From assembly GCA_030039515.1 (NCBI GenBank), contig JASHVT010000017.1, positions 1 through 18,925 on the forward strand: a DNA stretch of 18,925 nt, in the 5' to 3' direction. This DNA comes from Nitrososphaerales archaeon. Its GTDB lineage: Archaea > Thermoproteota > Nitrososphaeria > Nitrososphaerales > Gagatemarchaeaceae. The notes beneath the pieces were generated by a model. That model saw nothing but the letters and a program-made list of their open reading frames with translations. It searched no databases and had not been told where the DNA came from. Every line of letters starts with the position of its first letter. Position 1 is the stretch's first letter. Both the position numbers and the translations under genes were made by a program. Of this stretch, positions 12,073 to 18,435 are shown piece by piece.

Positions 12073-13593
12073 TTGCTCGTGAAGGTCGCGGTCATAGACG
12101 TAGGCTACAACTCGATGAAGATGATGAAGTACAGGGTCGAACCTGACGGGTCCTCGAAGTCCTACGGGCAGCTGGGATTCATGGCAATGCTCGGAGAGGG
12201 CCTGGAGCACACAGGACGACTGGGAGTCGACCCCATGTCAAGGGCGATCAACGCGATCAAGCTCTGCAAGGAGACCGTCGCCCTCGAGGGGATCGACCAC
12301 ATCCTGCTGATCGGGACCAGCCCGGTGCGGGAGGCGGCGAACAGAGAGGAGTTCCTCCAACGGATCAAGGAAGAGACCGGCCTCAGCATGCGCGTCCTGA
12401 CAGGCAACGAAGAAGCGATGTATGGGTTCCTAGGGTCCGCGAGGTCCGTAGGGGCTCCGACGGCCTTGTTCTTCGACCTTGGGGGAGGGAGCCTCGAGAT
12501 TACGTACGCGGAGAGGTCGAAGGTCAAGCGCATCCTCTCACTACCCCTCGGAGCGCTCAAGCTCACATCGCTCTTTGCCGACAAGGACGGAAAGATCAAC
12601 AGGAAAGACAGAGGAAAACTGAGCAAGAGGATCCTGCAGCTTCTCCCGAGCAGGCGGGAGCTCGGCCTGGAGAAGGACACGGTGCTCGTCGGCACAGGCG
12701 GGACTGTAAGGGCGATGGCGAGGTTCGAACAGGACGCAGACGACTATCCATTCAACAAGATTCACAACTACGACATCGAATACGACTCGGTGCAGAAGAT
12801 GAGCAGGGAGTTCCTCAGGATGAAGGCGGACGAGCTGGGCAAGATCGAGGCGATTGGTGAAGACAGGTCCTCGACCATCGCCGCGGGCGCCCTCGTAGTC
12901 AGGCTCCTGATGGAACAGCTCGGGTTCGAGCGGGTCACGGTGAGCACTCACGGAGTGAGGGACGGCATCCTGACGGAGTACCTCGCGAAGGGCGAACAAC
13001 CGCCGAATGCGCTGGCCCAAAAGGAGGAGATAGAGAAGCTGCTCGCTCCGCCGCCCGTCGCGTCGAGGCTGGCTGGGAGCACAGAGCTGGTCGAGCATCT
13101 CGTCGGAAGGGGCGTCTTCGACGCGCGTCAGGGGAGCATCCTGTTGACGGCCGCTGGAAAGGGGCGGGGTGCGGACTGCGCGGAAGCGGACGCCGACGCC
13201 CTCTTCTGGATCCTGATGAGCGAGGACCTGCCCTTGAGCCACGAGGACCAGCTGTTCATGGCCATGTCGCTCGTGAGGGCGCGGAGACCGAGGACCGCCA
13301 ACTGGCTGATGTGGAAATACGGCCACTATATGTCTAGGGAGGACTCGAAGATGGTGAGGAAGATGGGCGCCTGCATGAGGCTGATGGAGATCCTGAACCT
13401 TTCACCCGCGAGGCTCAGGCTGACGTACTCCGGCGGGATCAGAATCAACGTCGTCGAGGACAGCGGCCGGTTCCCCTTCGGACTCGCGAGGTCTGCCGCG
13501 GACGCCCTCTCTGCGGCTATCAAGAGGCCTGTGACGATAATGGCGAACCAGCAGAGGGAAAAGAGAGCCGAGTCCGTCAAGGCGAGGAGCTGA
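12073..13593 (+). CDS. ppx: Ppx/GppA-family exopolyphosphatase
   Basis: A 506-residue protein of the Ppx/GppA family (ASKHA fold), which releases orthophosphate from polyphosphate or hydrolyses pppGpp. Visible are phosphate-1 VAVIDVGYNSMKM (residues 5-17), GTSPVREAAN (81-90), the catalytic acidic LTGNEEAMYGF (Glu113/114), phosphate-2 FFDLGGGS (133-140), VGTGGTVRAM, and VSTHGVRDGILTEYL at the end of the core. The remaining 190 residues are helical and resemble the C-terminal HD-like domain (LSHEDQLFMAMSLV, MRLMEILNLS) but without an obvious HD pair. GGAGG at 12064-12068 serves TTG 12073 or GTG 12079; the two differ by two residues. One base separates its stop from the first kinase, so coupling is strong. 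Confidence 0.92.
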   Translation: MLVKVAVIDVGYNSMKMMKYRVEPDGSSKSYGQLGFMAMLGEGLEHTGRLGVDPMSRAINAIKLCKETVALEGIDHILLIGTSPVREAANREEFLQRIKEETGLSMRVLTGNEEAMYGFLGSARSVGAPTALFFDLGGGSLEITYAERSKVKRILSLPLGALKLTSLFADKDGKINRKDRGKLSKRILQLLPSRRELGLEKDTVLVGTGGTVRAMARFEQDADDYPFNKIHNYDIEYDSVQKMSREFLRMKADELGKIEAIGEDRSSTIAAGALVVRLLMEQLGFERVTVSTHGVRDGILTEYLAKGEQPPNALAQKEEIEKLLAPPPVASRLAGSTELVEHLVGRGVFDARQGSILLTAAGKGRGADCAEADADALFWILMSEDLPLSHEDQLFMAMSLVRARRPRTANWLMWKYGHYMSREDSKMVRKMGACMRLMEILNLSPARLRLTYSGGIRINVVEDSGRFPFGLARSAADALSAAIKRPVTIMANQQREKRAESVKARS

Positions 13594-13594
13594 C

Positions 13595-14293
13595 ATGCCA
13601 AGAACCGGACGCAAAGGCAGGCTCATAGTGGTCGAAGGGATCGACGGCTCGGGGAAGTCGACCCAGCTCCATCTGCTCGACAAGTGGCTCAGGAGCATAG
13701 GAGTCAGCGTGTTCTTCACGGAGTGGAACTCCTCTGACGTGGTCAAAGAGATCACGTCGAAGGGAAAGAAGAAGGCCCTGCTCACCCCTACTACGTTCTG
13801 CCTACTCCACGCAACGGACTTCGCGGACAGGTATGAGCGCAACATATCACCGCTGCTTGAGGCGGGATACTTCGTTCTGGCTGACAGGTACATCTACACC
13901 GCTTTCGCTCGCGACATCGTAAGGGGCTGCAACCCGACATGGGTGAGGAAGGTCTACTCCTTCGCCATCGTCCCTGACGCGGCCTTCTACTTCCGCGTCC
14001 CTCCCGACGTAGGGATGGCCAGGATACTGGAAGGCAGGCCCAAGCTGAAGTACTACGAGGCGGGGATGGACCTCAACCTCAGCAACGACGAATACGAGAG
14101 CTACAGGATATTCCAGAGCAGGATAGTGGACCAGTACGAATCCATGGTCAAGAAGGACGGGCTCATCGTCATCGACGGAACCCTTGACATAGAGAAGCAG
14201 CAAGAGATGATGAGACAACGGGTGCGCAGGCTCATCCCTGCGGCTAAGCCCCGGGTGCCCATACTGGATCAGAAGGAGGTCGCGCTCTACTGA
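13595..14293 (+). CDS. Thymidylate kinase-like P-loop protein 1, intact Walker A
   Basis: A 232-residue P-loop kinase with the dTMP kinase fold: Walker A GIDGSGKST (15-23), DRYIYTAFARDIVRG (from Asp97), a lid-region segment near RILEGRPKLKYYEAG and C-terminal IVIDGT. True dTMP kinases carry an F-x-x-D-R motif whose Phe stacks on thymine and whose Arg contacts it; here the stretch reads LLHATDFADRY (His72, Phe76), so both contacts are changed. Also DRY is followed by IYTAFAR rather than the usual DSSxAYQ. The frame begins at ATG 13595, one base after the Ppx stop, with GAGGAG upstream. The acceptor is therefore uncertain: a nucleotide, or in this context a polyphosphate-related substrate. Annotation pipelines will probably call it Tmk. 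Confidence 0.82.
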   Translation: MPRTGRKGRLIVVEGIDGSGKSTQLHLLDKWLRSIGVSVFFTEWNSSDVVKEITSKGKKKALLTPTTFCLLHATDFADRYERNISPLLEAGYFVLADRYIYTAFARDIVRGCNPTWVRKVYSFAIVPDAAFYFRVPPDVGMARILEGRPKLKYYEAGMDLNLSNDEYESYRIFQSRIVDQYESMVKKDGLIVIDGTLDIEKQQEMMRQRVRRLIPAAKPRVPILDQKEVALY

Positions 14294-14316
14294 CGCCGGA
14301 GATCGCACCGAGGCCG

Positions 14317-15009
14317 TTGAACTACTACGGCGAGGGCATCACGTACCTGAAGAAGGTCGAGACGAAGGGGAGCCTGATCGTCCTCGAGGGGCCTGATGGC
14401 TCGGGGAGGAGCACGCAGGTAGACATGATCACGACGAAGCTCGAGGCTGACGGTCACGCGGTCATCACGACGGGACTGAAGAGGTCGGAGCTGATCGGGG
14501 CTGGGATACTCGAGGCGAAGCACAAGCTTCCTCTGGGGAAGAAGACGCTCGCTCTCTTCTACGCGGCAGACTTCGCGGACCAGCTCGAGCACAAGGTGAT
14601 CCCTGCGCTGCATGCCGGATACGTCGTACTGGCCGACCGATACATCTACACGCTGATGGCGAGGAGCAGCGTCAGGGGCATCAGCAGGAGCTGGTCTCAC
14701 GACCTGTTCGGGTTCGCGATCCAGCCTGACCTGGTGTTCTACTTGGACGTGCCTCCGGTGGAGCTCTTCCACAGGGTCTTCCAGAAGTACGGGACGCTGG
14801 ACTACTACGAGTCAGGAGCCGACATAGGGTTGTCTGACGACCTCTTCGAGTCGTTCGTCCTCTATCAGAGGGGCATCGCCAAGGAGTTCAGGCTGATGGA
14901 GGAGAAGTACGGCATAGTGCGGATAGACGGCGGAAGGCCCGTAGCCGAGGTGAACGTCGACCTGCAGAAGAGGATCGACTCGTACCTGGGGAGCCTGCGA
15001 CGACGATGA
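14317..15009 (+). CDS. Thymidylate kinase-like P-loop protein 2, Walker A Lys replaced by Arg
   Basis: A 230-residue paralogue of the preceding gene; the two share ADRYIY-x-x-x-AR, DFAD, RG and YYE[AS]G-x-D blocks, indicating tandem duplication. Its P-loop reads GPDGSGRST (25-33), with Arg31 (codon AGG) in the place of the Lys that binds the ATP phosphates. Such a change normally weakens or abolishes catalysis, so this may be a regulatory or structural partner of protein 1, or use a different mechanism. The thymine-reading motif is altered as in protein 1 (FYAADFAD; Tyr82, Phe86). The N-terminus has an extra 17 residues before the first strand. The start TTG 14317 is 23 bases after the previous stop, with no strong ribosome binding site. 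It is the last gene of the operon and convergent with the M29-like gene 13 bases away. Confidence 0.8.
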   Translation: MNYYGEGITYLKKVETKGSLIVLEGPDGSGRSTQVDMITTKLEADGHAVITTGLKRSELIGAGILEAKHKLPLGKKTLALFYAADFADQLEHKVIPALHAGYVVLADRYIYTLMARSSVRGISRSWSHDLFGFAIQPDLVFYLDVPPVELFHRVFQKYGTLDYYESGADIGLSDDLFESFVLYQRGIAKEFRLMEEKYGIVRIDGGRPVAEVNVDLQKRIDSYLGSLRRR

Positions 15010-15022
15010 GCCTCGCGGGGAC

Positions 15023-16066
15023 CTAGAGCTCGCCCTTCGAGACCACAGGCGCGCCGTCGACCTCCAGCACGGCGCTCCTGCTCACTCCCACGAATCCGAA
15101 CCCTCCGACGGTCACCGAGCCGGCTGCGAACCTGTCCTGGCCGTAGCCGTACGGCATCTTTTCGTTCAAGCCGACGGTCAGCAATGAAATCACCCTGTCG
15201 CTTTCCTTGACCGAGTCCAGGATCTTGGTTATCATGGGAGCTGGCTTTGCGCTCGACCACCGCGCTAGCCTGCCCTTGTCGAACTCCAGCTCGAGAGCCG
15301 GCGCGAAGCCTAGGCGCGTCAGCGACGGAGAGAGGGACACCGTGCCCGTCGCGGAAGCGTTGTCCACGTCCATCGCGACCATGCCCGGAGGCAGGTAGGC
15401 CATGTTCTCGCCCTTGGCCACGTCCTCCTCGTCCACCATCCCATCCTCGAGTGAAGGGCTCCCCTTGAGCGTGAGCTTCAGCTCATGGCGCCCTGTCCTC
15501 AAGGTCGCCCGGGAGCCGTCGCGCAGCTTCCCCGCGACGGCGAGGCCCTTCGACCTGATCTGCCTGAGGTCCACGAGCACAGCCTTCAACTGCGTCCTTG
15601 CGACCTGGCCGACGCCCTTCCCCAGGTAGTGTGACAGATCCTCGCCCACGTAACCAAAGCTGAGCCTGACTCCCCTGAGCTTGGCCTTCTCCGCCGCCTC
15701 GTACCACGAGCCGTTGTATCTCGTCGAGCTTGCGTAGTCTTCGCGGCTGATCCGCCTGTAGTAGGGGCCGAGCGGAGGCCCTGGTATGAAGACGTAGGCG
15801 TCCGTGCCGGAGAGCAGAGAGTATTCGTGCTTCCCCATGACGCCCATGACGTCCCTCGGCATGTTCCTGACCCCGTCAACGTACGATTCTTCGTCCTCGA
15901 AGATCACGATCGTGGCGCAGCCTCTCCTTCGGGCCTTTTGGACCACTTCTATCGCGAGCGGGAGGCCGGTGTTCCAGGTCTCGACGGTGACGGTCTCTCC
16001 CTTCTTTACGTGGAGCGACTCGTCTAGGAGCTTCGACGCGACGTCCGAGGTGAGCTTGTCTGTCAT
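15023..16066 (-). CDS. M29-like (AmpS/NicX-like) protein, metal ligands unclear
   Basis: A 347-residue protein resembling the thermophilic aminopeptidase family M29 and its NicX dioxygenase relatives. The N-terminal half fits best (SLHVKKGETVTVETWNTGLPLAIEVV, then a Rossmann-like part with YVFIPGPPLG). The C-terminal half holds KGENMAYLPPGMVAM (219-232), at the place of the family's N-x-P-G-E motif, and NEKMPYGYGQDRFAAGSVTVGGFGFVG. The usual Glu and the H-x-D pair that bind the metals are not evident, so peptidase activity is doubtful. ATG 16066 lies 28 bases from a strong TATA box. Two neighbours flank it, the kinase pair (convergent) and a small hypothetical gene upstream. No signal peptide is seen. 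Confidence 0.75.
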   Translation of the reverse strand: MTDKLTSDVASKLLDESLHVKKGETVTVETWNTGLPLAIEVVQKARRRGCATIVIFEDEESYVDGVRNMPRDVMGVMGKHEYSLLSGTDAYVFIPGPPLGPYYRRISREDYASSTRYNGSWYEAAEKAKLRGVRLSFGYVGEDLSHYLGKGVGQVARTQLKAVLVDLRQIRSKGLAVAGKLRDGSRATLRTGRHELKLTLKGSPSLEDGMVDEEDVAKGENMAYLPPGMVAMDVDNASATGTVSLSPSLTRLGFAPALELEFDKGRLARWSSAKPAPMITKILDSVKESDRVISLLTVGLNEKMPYGYGQDRFAAGSVTVGGFGFVGVSRSAVLEVDGAPVVSKGEL

Positions 16067-16087
16067 GGCGAAGGCCGCTCCGCCGCC

Positions 16088-16099
16088 GTATTAAAATTG
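16088..16099 (-). promoter_or_regulatory. TATA box of the M29-like gene
   Basis: Minus-strand CAATTTTAATAC with an upstream A-rich/BRE-like CGAGTTTC, about 28 bases from ATG 16066. It is one of the best TATA matches in the window and indicates a leaderless transcript. Confidence 0.65.
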
Positions 16100-16114
16100 G
16101 AAACTCGGTCGCGC

Positions 16115-16396
16115 TCAGTACATGTGCGCCCTGAGGGGTCTGTCGAGGGCCTTCTCAAGGAAGCCGCGGAGACCTTCGAAGTCCCGGAAGCTCAGGAACG
16201 CCCCCCTCCCCGTGCCTTTCTCGTTCCTATCTCTGATCCAGAGCGCGTAGCTCCCTGAGTGCTTGGTGATGAAGATCAGGCTCCTCCTGCCGTCGTAGAC
16301 CCCGAGCGCCCTGACGCCCGTGTCGACTTCCATGTCCTTCACGCTCCTGAGCAGCTCCGCGAGTGACTTTACTCTAGTCTCGTAGACCAAGGACAT
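16115..16396 (-). CDS. Hypothetical protein, 93 residues
   Basis: A small soluble protein with an alternating helix/strand layout: helix VKSLAELLRSVKDMEVDTG, strands RALGVYDGRRSLIFIT and SYALWIRDR, then FLSFRDFEGLRGFLEKALDRP. I do not recognise a family and see no catalytic motif. ATG 16396 is preceded by GAGG and by a TATA-like element about 27 bases upstream, with an inverted repeat between them. It lies upstream of the M29-like gene on the same strand but that gene has its own promoter, and it is divergent from cysS. Composition and codon use match neighbours, so a real gene is likely. Confidence 0.7.
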   Translation of the reverse strand: MSLVYETRVKSLAELLRSVKDMEVDTGVRALGVYDGRRSLIFITKHSGSYALWIRDRNEKGTGRGAFLSFRDFEGLRGFLEKALDRPLRAHMY

Positions 16397-16400
16397 CCTC

Positions 16401-16417
16401 TGCCCTCGCGGAGGGCA
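16401..16417. repeat. Inverted repeat between TATA and start of the 93-residue gene
   Basis: TGCCCTC-GCG-GAGGGCA is a perfect repeat with seven-base arms and a three-base centre. It fills the space between the minus-strand TATA and ATG 16396, a typical operator position, and also lies in the divergent control region of cysS. Confidence 0.5.
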
Positions 16418-16428
16418 TTTCTATTTTG
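16418..16428 (-). promoter_or_regulatory. TATA-like box of the 93-residue gene
   Basis: Minus-strand AAAATAGAAAT, about 27 bases from ATG 16396. Confidence 0.5.
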
Positions 16429-16445
16429 CTCCTCGCTTTCGACAA

Positions 16446-16456
16446 TATCTAAATAG
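16446..16456 (+). promoter_or_regulatory. TATA box of cysS
   Basis: TATCTAAATAG, about 65 bases ahead of TTG 16515, predicting a leader of about 38 bases. It lies back to back with the minus-strand promoter at 16418. Confidence 0.5.
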
Positions 16457-16514
16457 AATTCTCCGGGGTTTCACGCGAGTCACCCTGACGGCTGCCTCCA
16501 AGAGTGGGCTGAGG

Positions 16515-17696
16515 TTGTTCGACACGATGAAGCGAAGGAAGGTTCCATTCCATAGCTCGACCCCAGGGAAGGTGAAGATGTTTGTCTGCGGACCCACTGT
16601 CCAGGACTACGCTCACGTCGGACATGCGAGGACCTACCTGTTCTACGACATGCTCGCGCGCTACCTTTCGTTCTTTGACAACGAAGTCGACCTGGTGATC
16701 AACATAACCGACGTCGACGAAGGGATAGTGAAAGGAGCCAGGTCAGCGAGGGTCGAGGTCGAGGGATTCGTCGAAAAGTATCTCGCCGCCTTCATAGAAG
16801 ACATGGAGTCTCTCCGCATCAGATCCGTGCGGTCCTACGACAGGGTGTCCAGACACGTCCCCGAGGTGATACGCCAGGTGAAGGGGCTGCTGGTGAACGG
16901 CAACGCCTACCGGGTCGACAGGAACGTCTACTTCAGCGTGGATACCTTTCCCGCGTTCGGCAGTCTCTCGCACCTGACGCCATATCAGCTCTCGCTTCGG
17001 CCGCTCGAGATAGCCAAAGCCAAGAGGAACCAGACAGACTTCTCTCTTTGGAGGGCAGGAGGCGAAGGGGAACAGAAGTGGGACAGCCCGTGGGGCCGGG
17101 GCACTCCAGGGTGGCACATCCAGGACACGGCGGTCAGCTACGAGCACTTCGGGGCACAGTACGACATACACGGAGGCGCGAGAGAGCTGGTCTATCCTCA
17201 CCACGAAGCGGAGATCGCCCAGATGGAGGCATTGACTGGGACCCGACCGATGGTCAGGTACTGGGTCCACTCAGGGCTCCTCACGCAGAAGTCGGAGAAG
17301 ATGTCGAAGTCGAAGGGCAACACGCTGTGGGTAAGGGACGCTGTGAAAGAGTTCGGGCCTGACGCTATGAGGCTCTACTTCCTTAGCATGCGTCATACCA
17401 GTGACGTGGAATTCAGCGAGAAGGCCTTGAGAGAGTGGCAGACCGTCCACTTGGAATTGAGGGAGCGCGTCGGGAGACTGGTCAGGAGAGTAGGCCAAGG
17501 CAAGGAGAGCCGGGTGGCATCGGGCGCGTTTCTCAGATCGATGGACGACGACCTAGCGGCGGGAAGGGCGATCAGGAACCTCCGGGCCATGTTGAGCATG
17601 GGCGAGGATTCGGACCGCAGGGCGACGGAAGCGGTCCTGACAGCGAGGGCCGCGTCAGCAATCTTAGGGGTCGACTTCTTTGAACACGGCAATTGA
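16515..17696 (+). CDS. cysS: Cysteinyl-tRNA synthetase, short form
   Basis: A 393-residue class I synthetase that charges tRNA-Cys in the cytoplasm. CGPTVQDYAHVGHART carries the zinc/cysteine-binding Cys25 and the HIGH-type HVGH (34-37). KMSKS is at 262-266. The zinc region reads PGWHIQDTA and PHHEAEIAQ: the His/Glu ligands (229, 233) remain, but the position usually Cys in HIEC is Asp204. The anticodon-binding C-terminus is reduced; typical bacterial enzymes are about 460 residues. TTG 16515 is the only standard start, but homologues begin with a residue pattern like LxLYNT, and upstream codons here read L-R-L-F-D-T, so a CTG start at 16509 is possible. The acetyltransferase frame overlaps its 3' end by 17 bases. 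Confidence 0.95.
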   Translation: MFDTMKRRKVPFHSSTPGKVKMFVCGPTVQDYAHVGHARTYLFYDMLARYLSFFDNEVDLVINITDVDEGIVKGARSARVEVEGFVEKYLAAFIEDMESLRIRSVRSYDRVSRHVPEVIRQVKGLLVNGNAYRVDRNVYFSVDTFPAFGSLSHLTPYQLSLRPLEIAKAKRNQTDFSLWRAGGEGEQKWDSPWGRGTPGWHIQDTAVSYEHFGAQYDIHGGARELVYPHHEAEIAQMEALTGTRPMVRYWVHSGLLTQKSEKMSKSKGNTLWVRDAVKEFGPDAMRLYFLSMRHTSDVEFSEKALREWQTVHLELRERVGRLVRRVGQGKESRVASGAFLRSMDDDLAAGRAIRNLRAMLSMGEDSDRRATEAVLTARAASAILGVDFFEHGN

Positions 17697-18435
17697 AACC
17701 GCGGACGTCCTTAACGAAGTGGGATGGTGGTCGTCATGGGCGAGCGCGTTCAGGCCGGCCGAAGGTGCATACGCGCTCTCCTCGAGCGAGTTCGAGGAGC
17801 CGCTCTTCAACAGGGTGCTACTTACAAGCCCTCCGAAACCCAAGGACCTTGAGAAGATAGCCGCGGCATTCGCCGAGAGGGGCACAAGGCCGTCCTTTTT
17901 CGTCCAGACGGACGACCGTTACTCCGGACTCAGAGGGACGCTGAGGGCAGAGGGGTACAGGAAAGAAGGAGACTTTCACGTGATGGAAGAGAGGAGGCTG
18001 GGAGTCAAGGCCGCTTCGACCGTGGACGTCCATGAGGCGTCGGGAAAGGAGCTCGAAGCGTGGTCCAAGACCTATCTGAAGGTGTTCTACGGCGACGAAT
18101 CGTTGCTCCCGCGGGTGCTCCGGTGCGTCAGGAGGGCGAACGCCAAGGAGACCGACAAGCTGGTAGTAGCTGAGCAGGAGGGGGCGGTCGTCGGGACGAT
18201 GGCCCTGCACACGGAGGAGGGATGCACAGGTCTGTACTGCCTGGGCACGGTCCCGGACAGGCGGGGCGGAGGGGTCGCAGGGAGCCTCCTCGCATTCGCT
18301 CACTCCGTCAGGTCTGACCTCGGGACCAGCCTTGTCCTGCAGGTCTTCGAGTCCGATGGGGTAGAGCAGTTCTACCTCAAACGCGGATATGAAAGGGTCC
18401 TGAGCGAAGAGATCTTCAGGAGAGGCCAGTCTTGA
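17680..18435 (+). CDS. GNAT-family N-acetyltransferase
   Basis: A 251-residue protein whose C-terminal half (about 135-245) is a GNAT domain: VVAEQEGAVVGTMALH (strand 3-4 region), CLGTVPDRRGGGVAGSLL (the acetyl-CoA-binding R-x-x-G-x-G/A motif) and VFESDGVEQFYLKRGYERV (the last conserved helix and strand). The N-terminal 130 residues look like a second, degenerate GNAT half. It would transfer an acetyl group from acetyl-CoA to an amine; the acceptor is unknown. The longest start, TTG 17680, overlaps cysS by 17 bases; GTG 17719 is an alternative beyond the cysS stop. Neither has a clear ribosome binding site, which suggests coupling to cysS translation. Its stop overlaps the next gene's TTG. 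Confidence 0.88.
   Translation: MNTAIETADVLNEVGWWSSWASAFRPAEGAYALSSSEFEEPLFNRVLLTSPPKPKDLEKIAAAFAERGTRPSFFVQTDDRYSGLRGTLRAEGYRKEGDFHVMEERRLGVKAASTVDVHEASGKELEAWSKTYLKVFYGDESLLPRVLRCVRRANAKETDKLVVAEQEGAVVGTMALHTEEGCTGLYCLGTVPDRRGGGVAGSLLAFAHSVRSDLGTSLVLQVFESDGVEQFYLKRGYERVLSEEIFRRGQS
18418..18425 (+). promoter_or_regulatory. Ribosome binding site of the HExxH gene
   Basis: AGGAGAGG, six bases before TTG 18432, inside the acetyltransferase gene. It supports this unusual start overlapping a stop codon. Confidence 0.5.

Noticed and set aside
12718..12731. A GGTTCGAA-like stretch suggesting a tRNA T-arm
   Set aside because: It lies in frame inside Ppx and no acceptor, D or anticodon stem can be built around it.
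12541..13326. A 261-residue minus-strand frame opposite Ppx
   Set aside because: It is antisense to conserved Ppx motifs and has no promoter or ribosome binding site.
13595..15009. Calling the two kinase-like genes PPK2 polyphosphate kinases outright
   Set aside because: The overall motif order is that of dTMP kinases and no PPK2 signature is present; a polyphosphate role rests on neighbours only.
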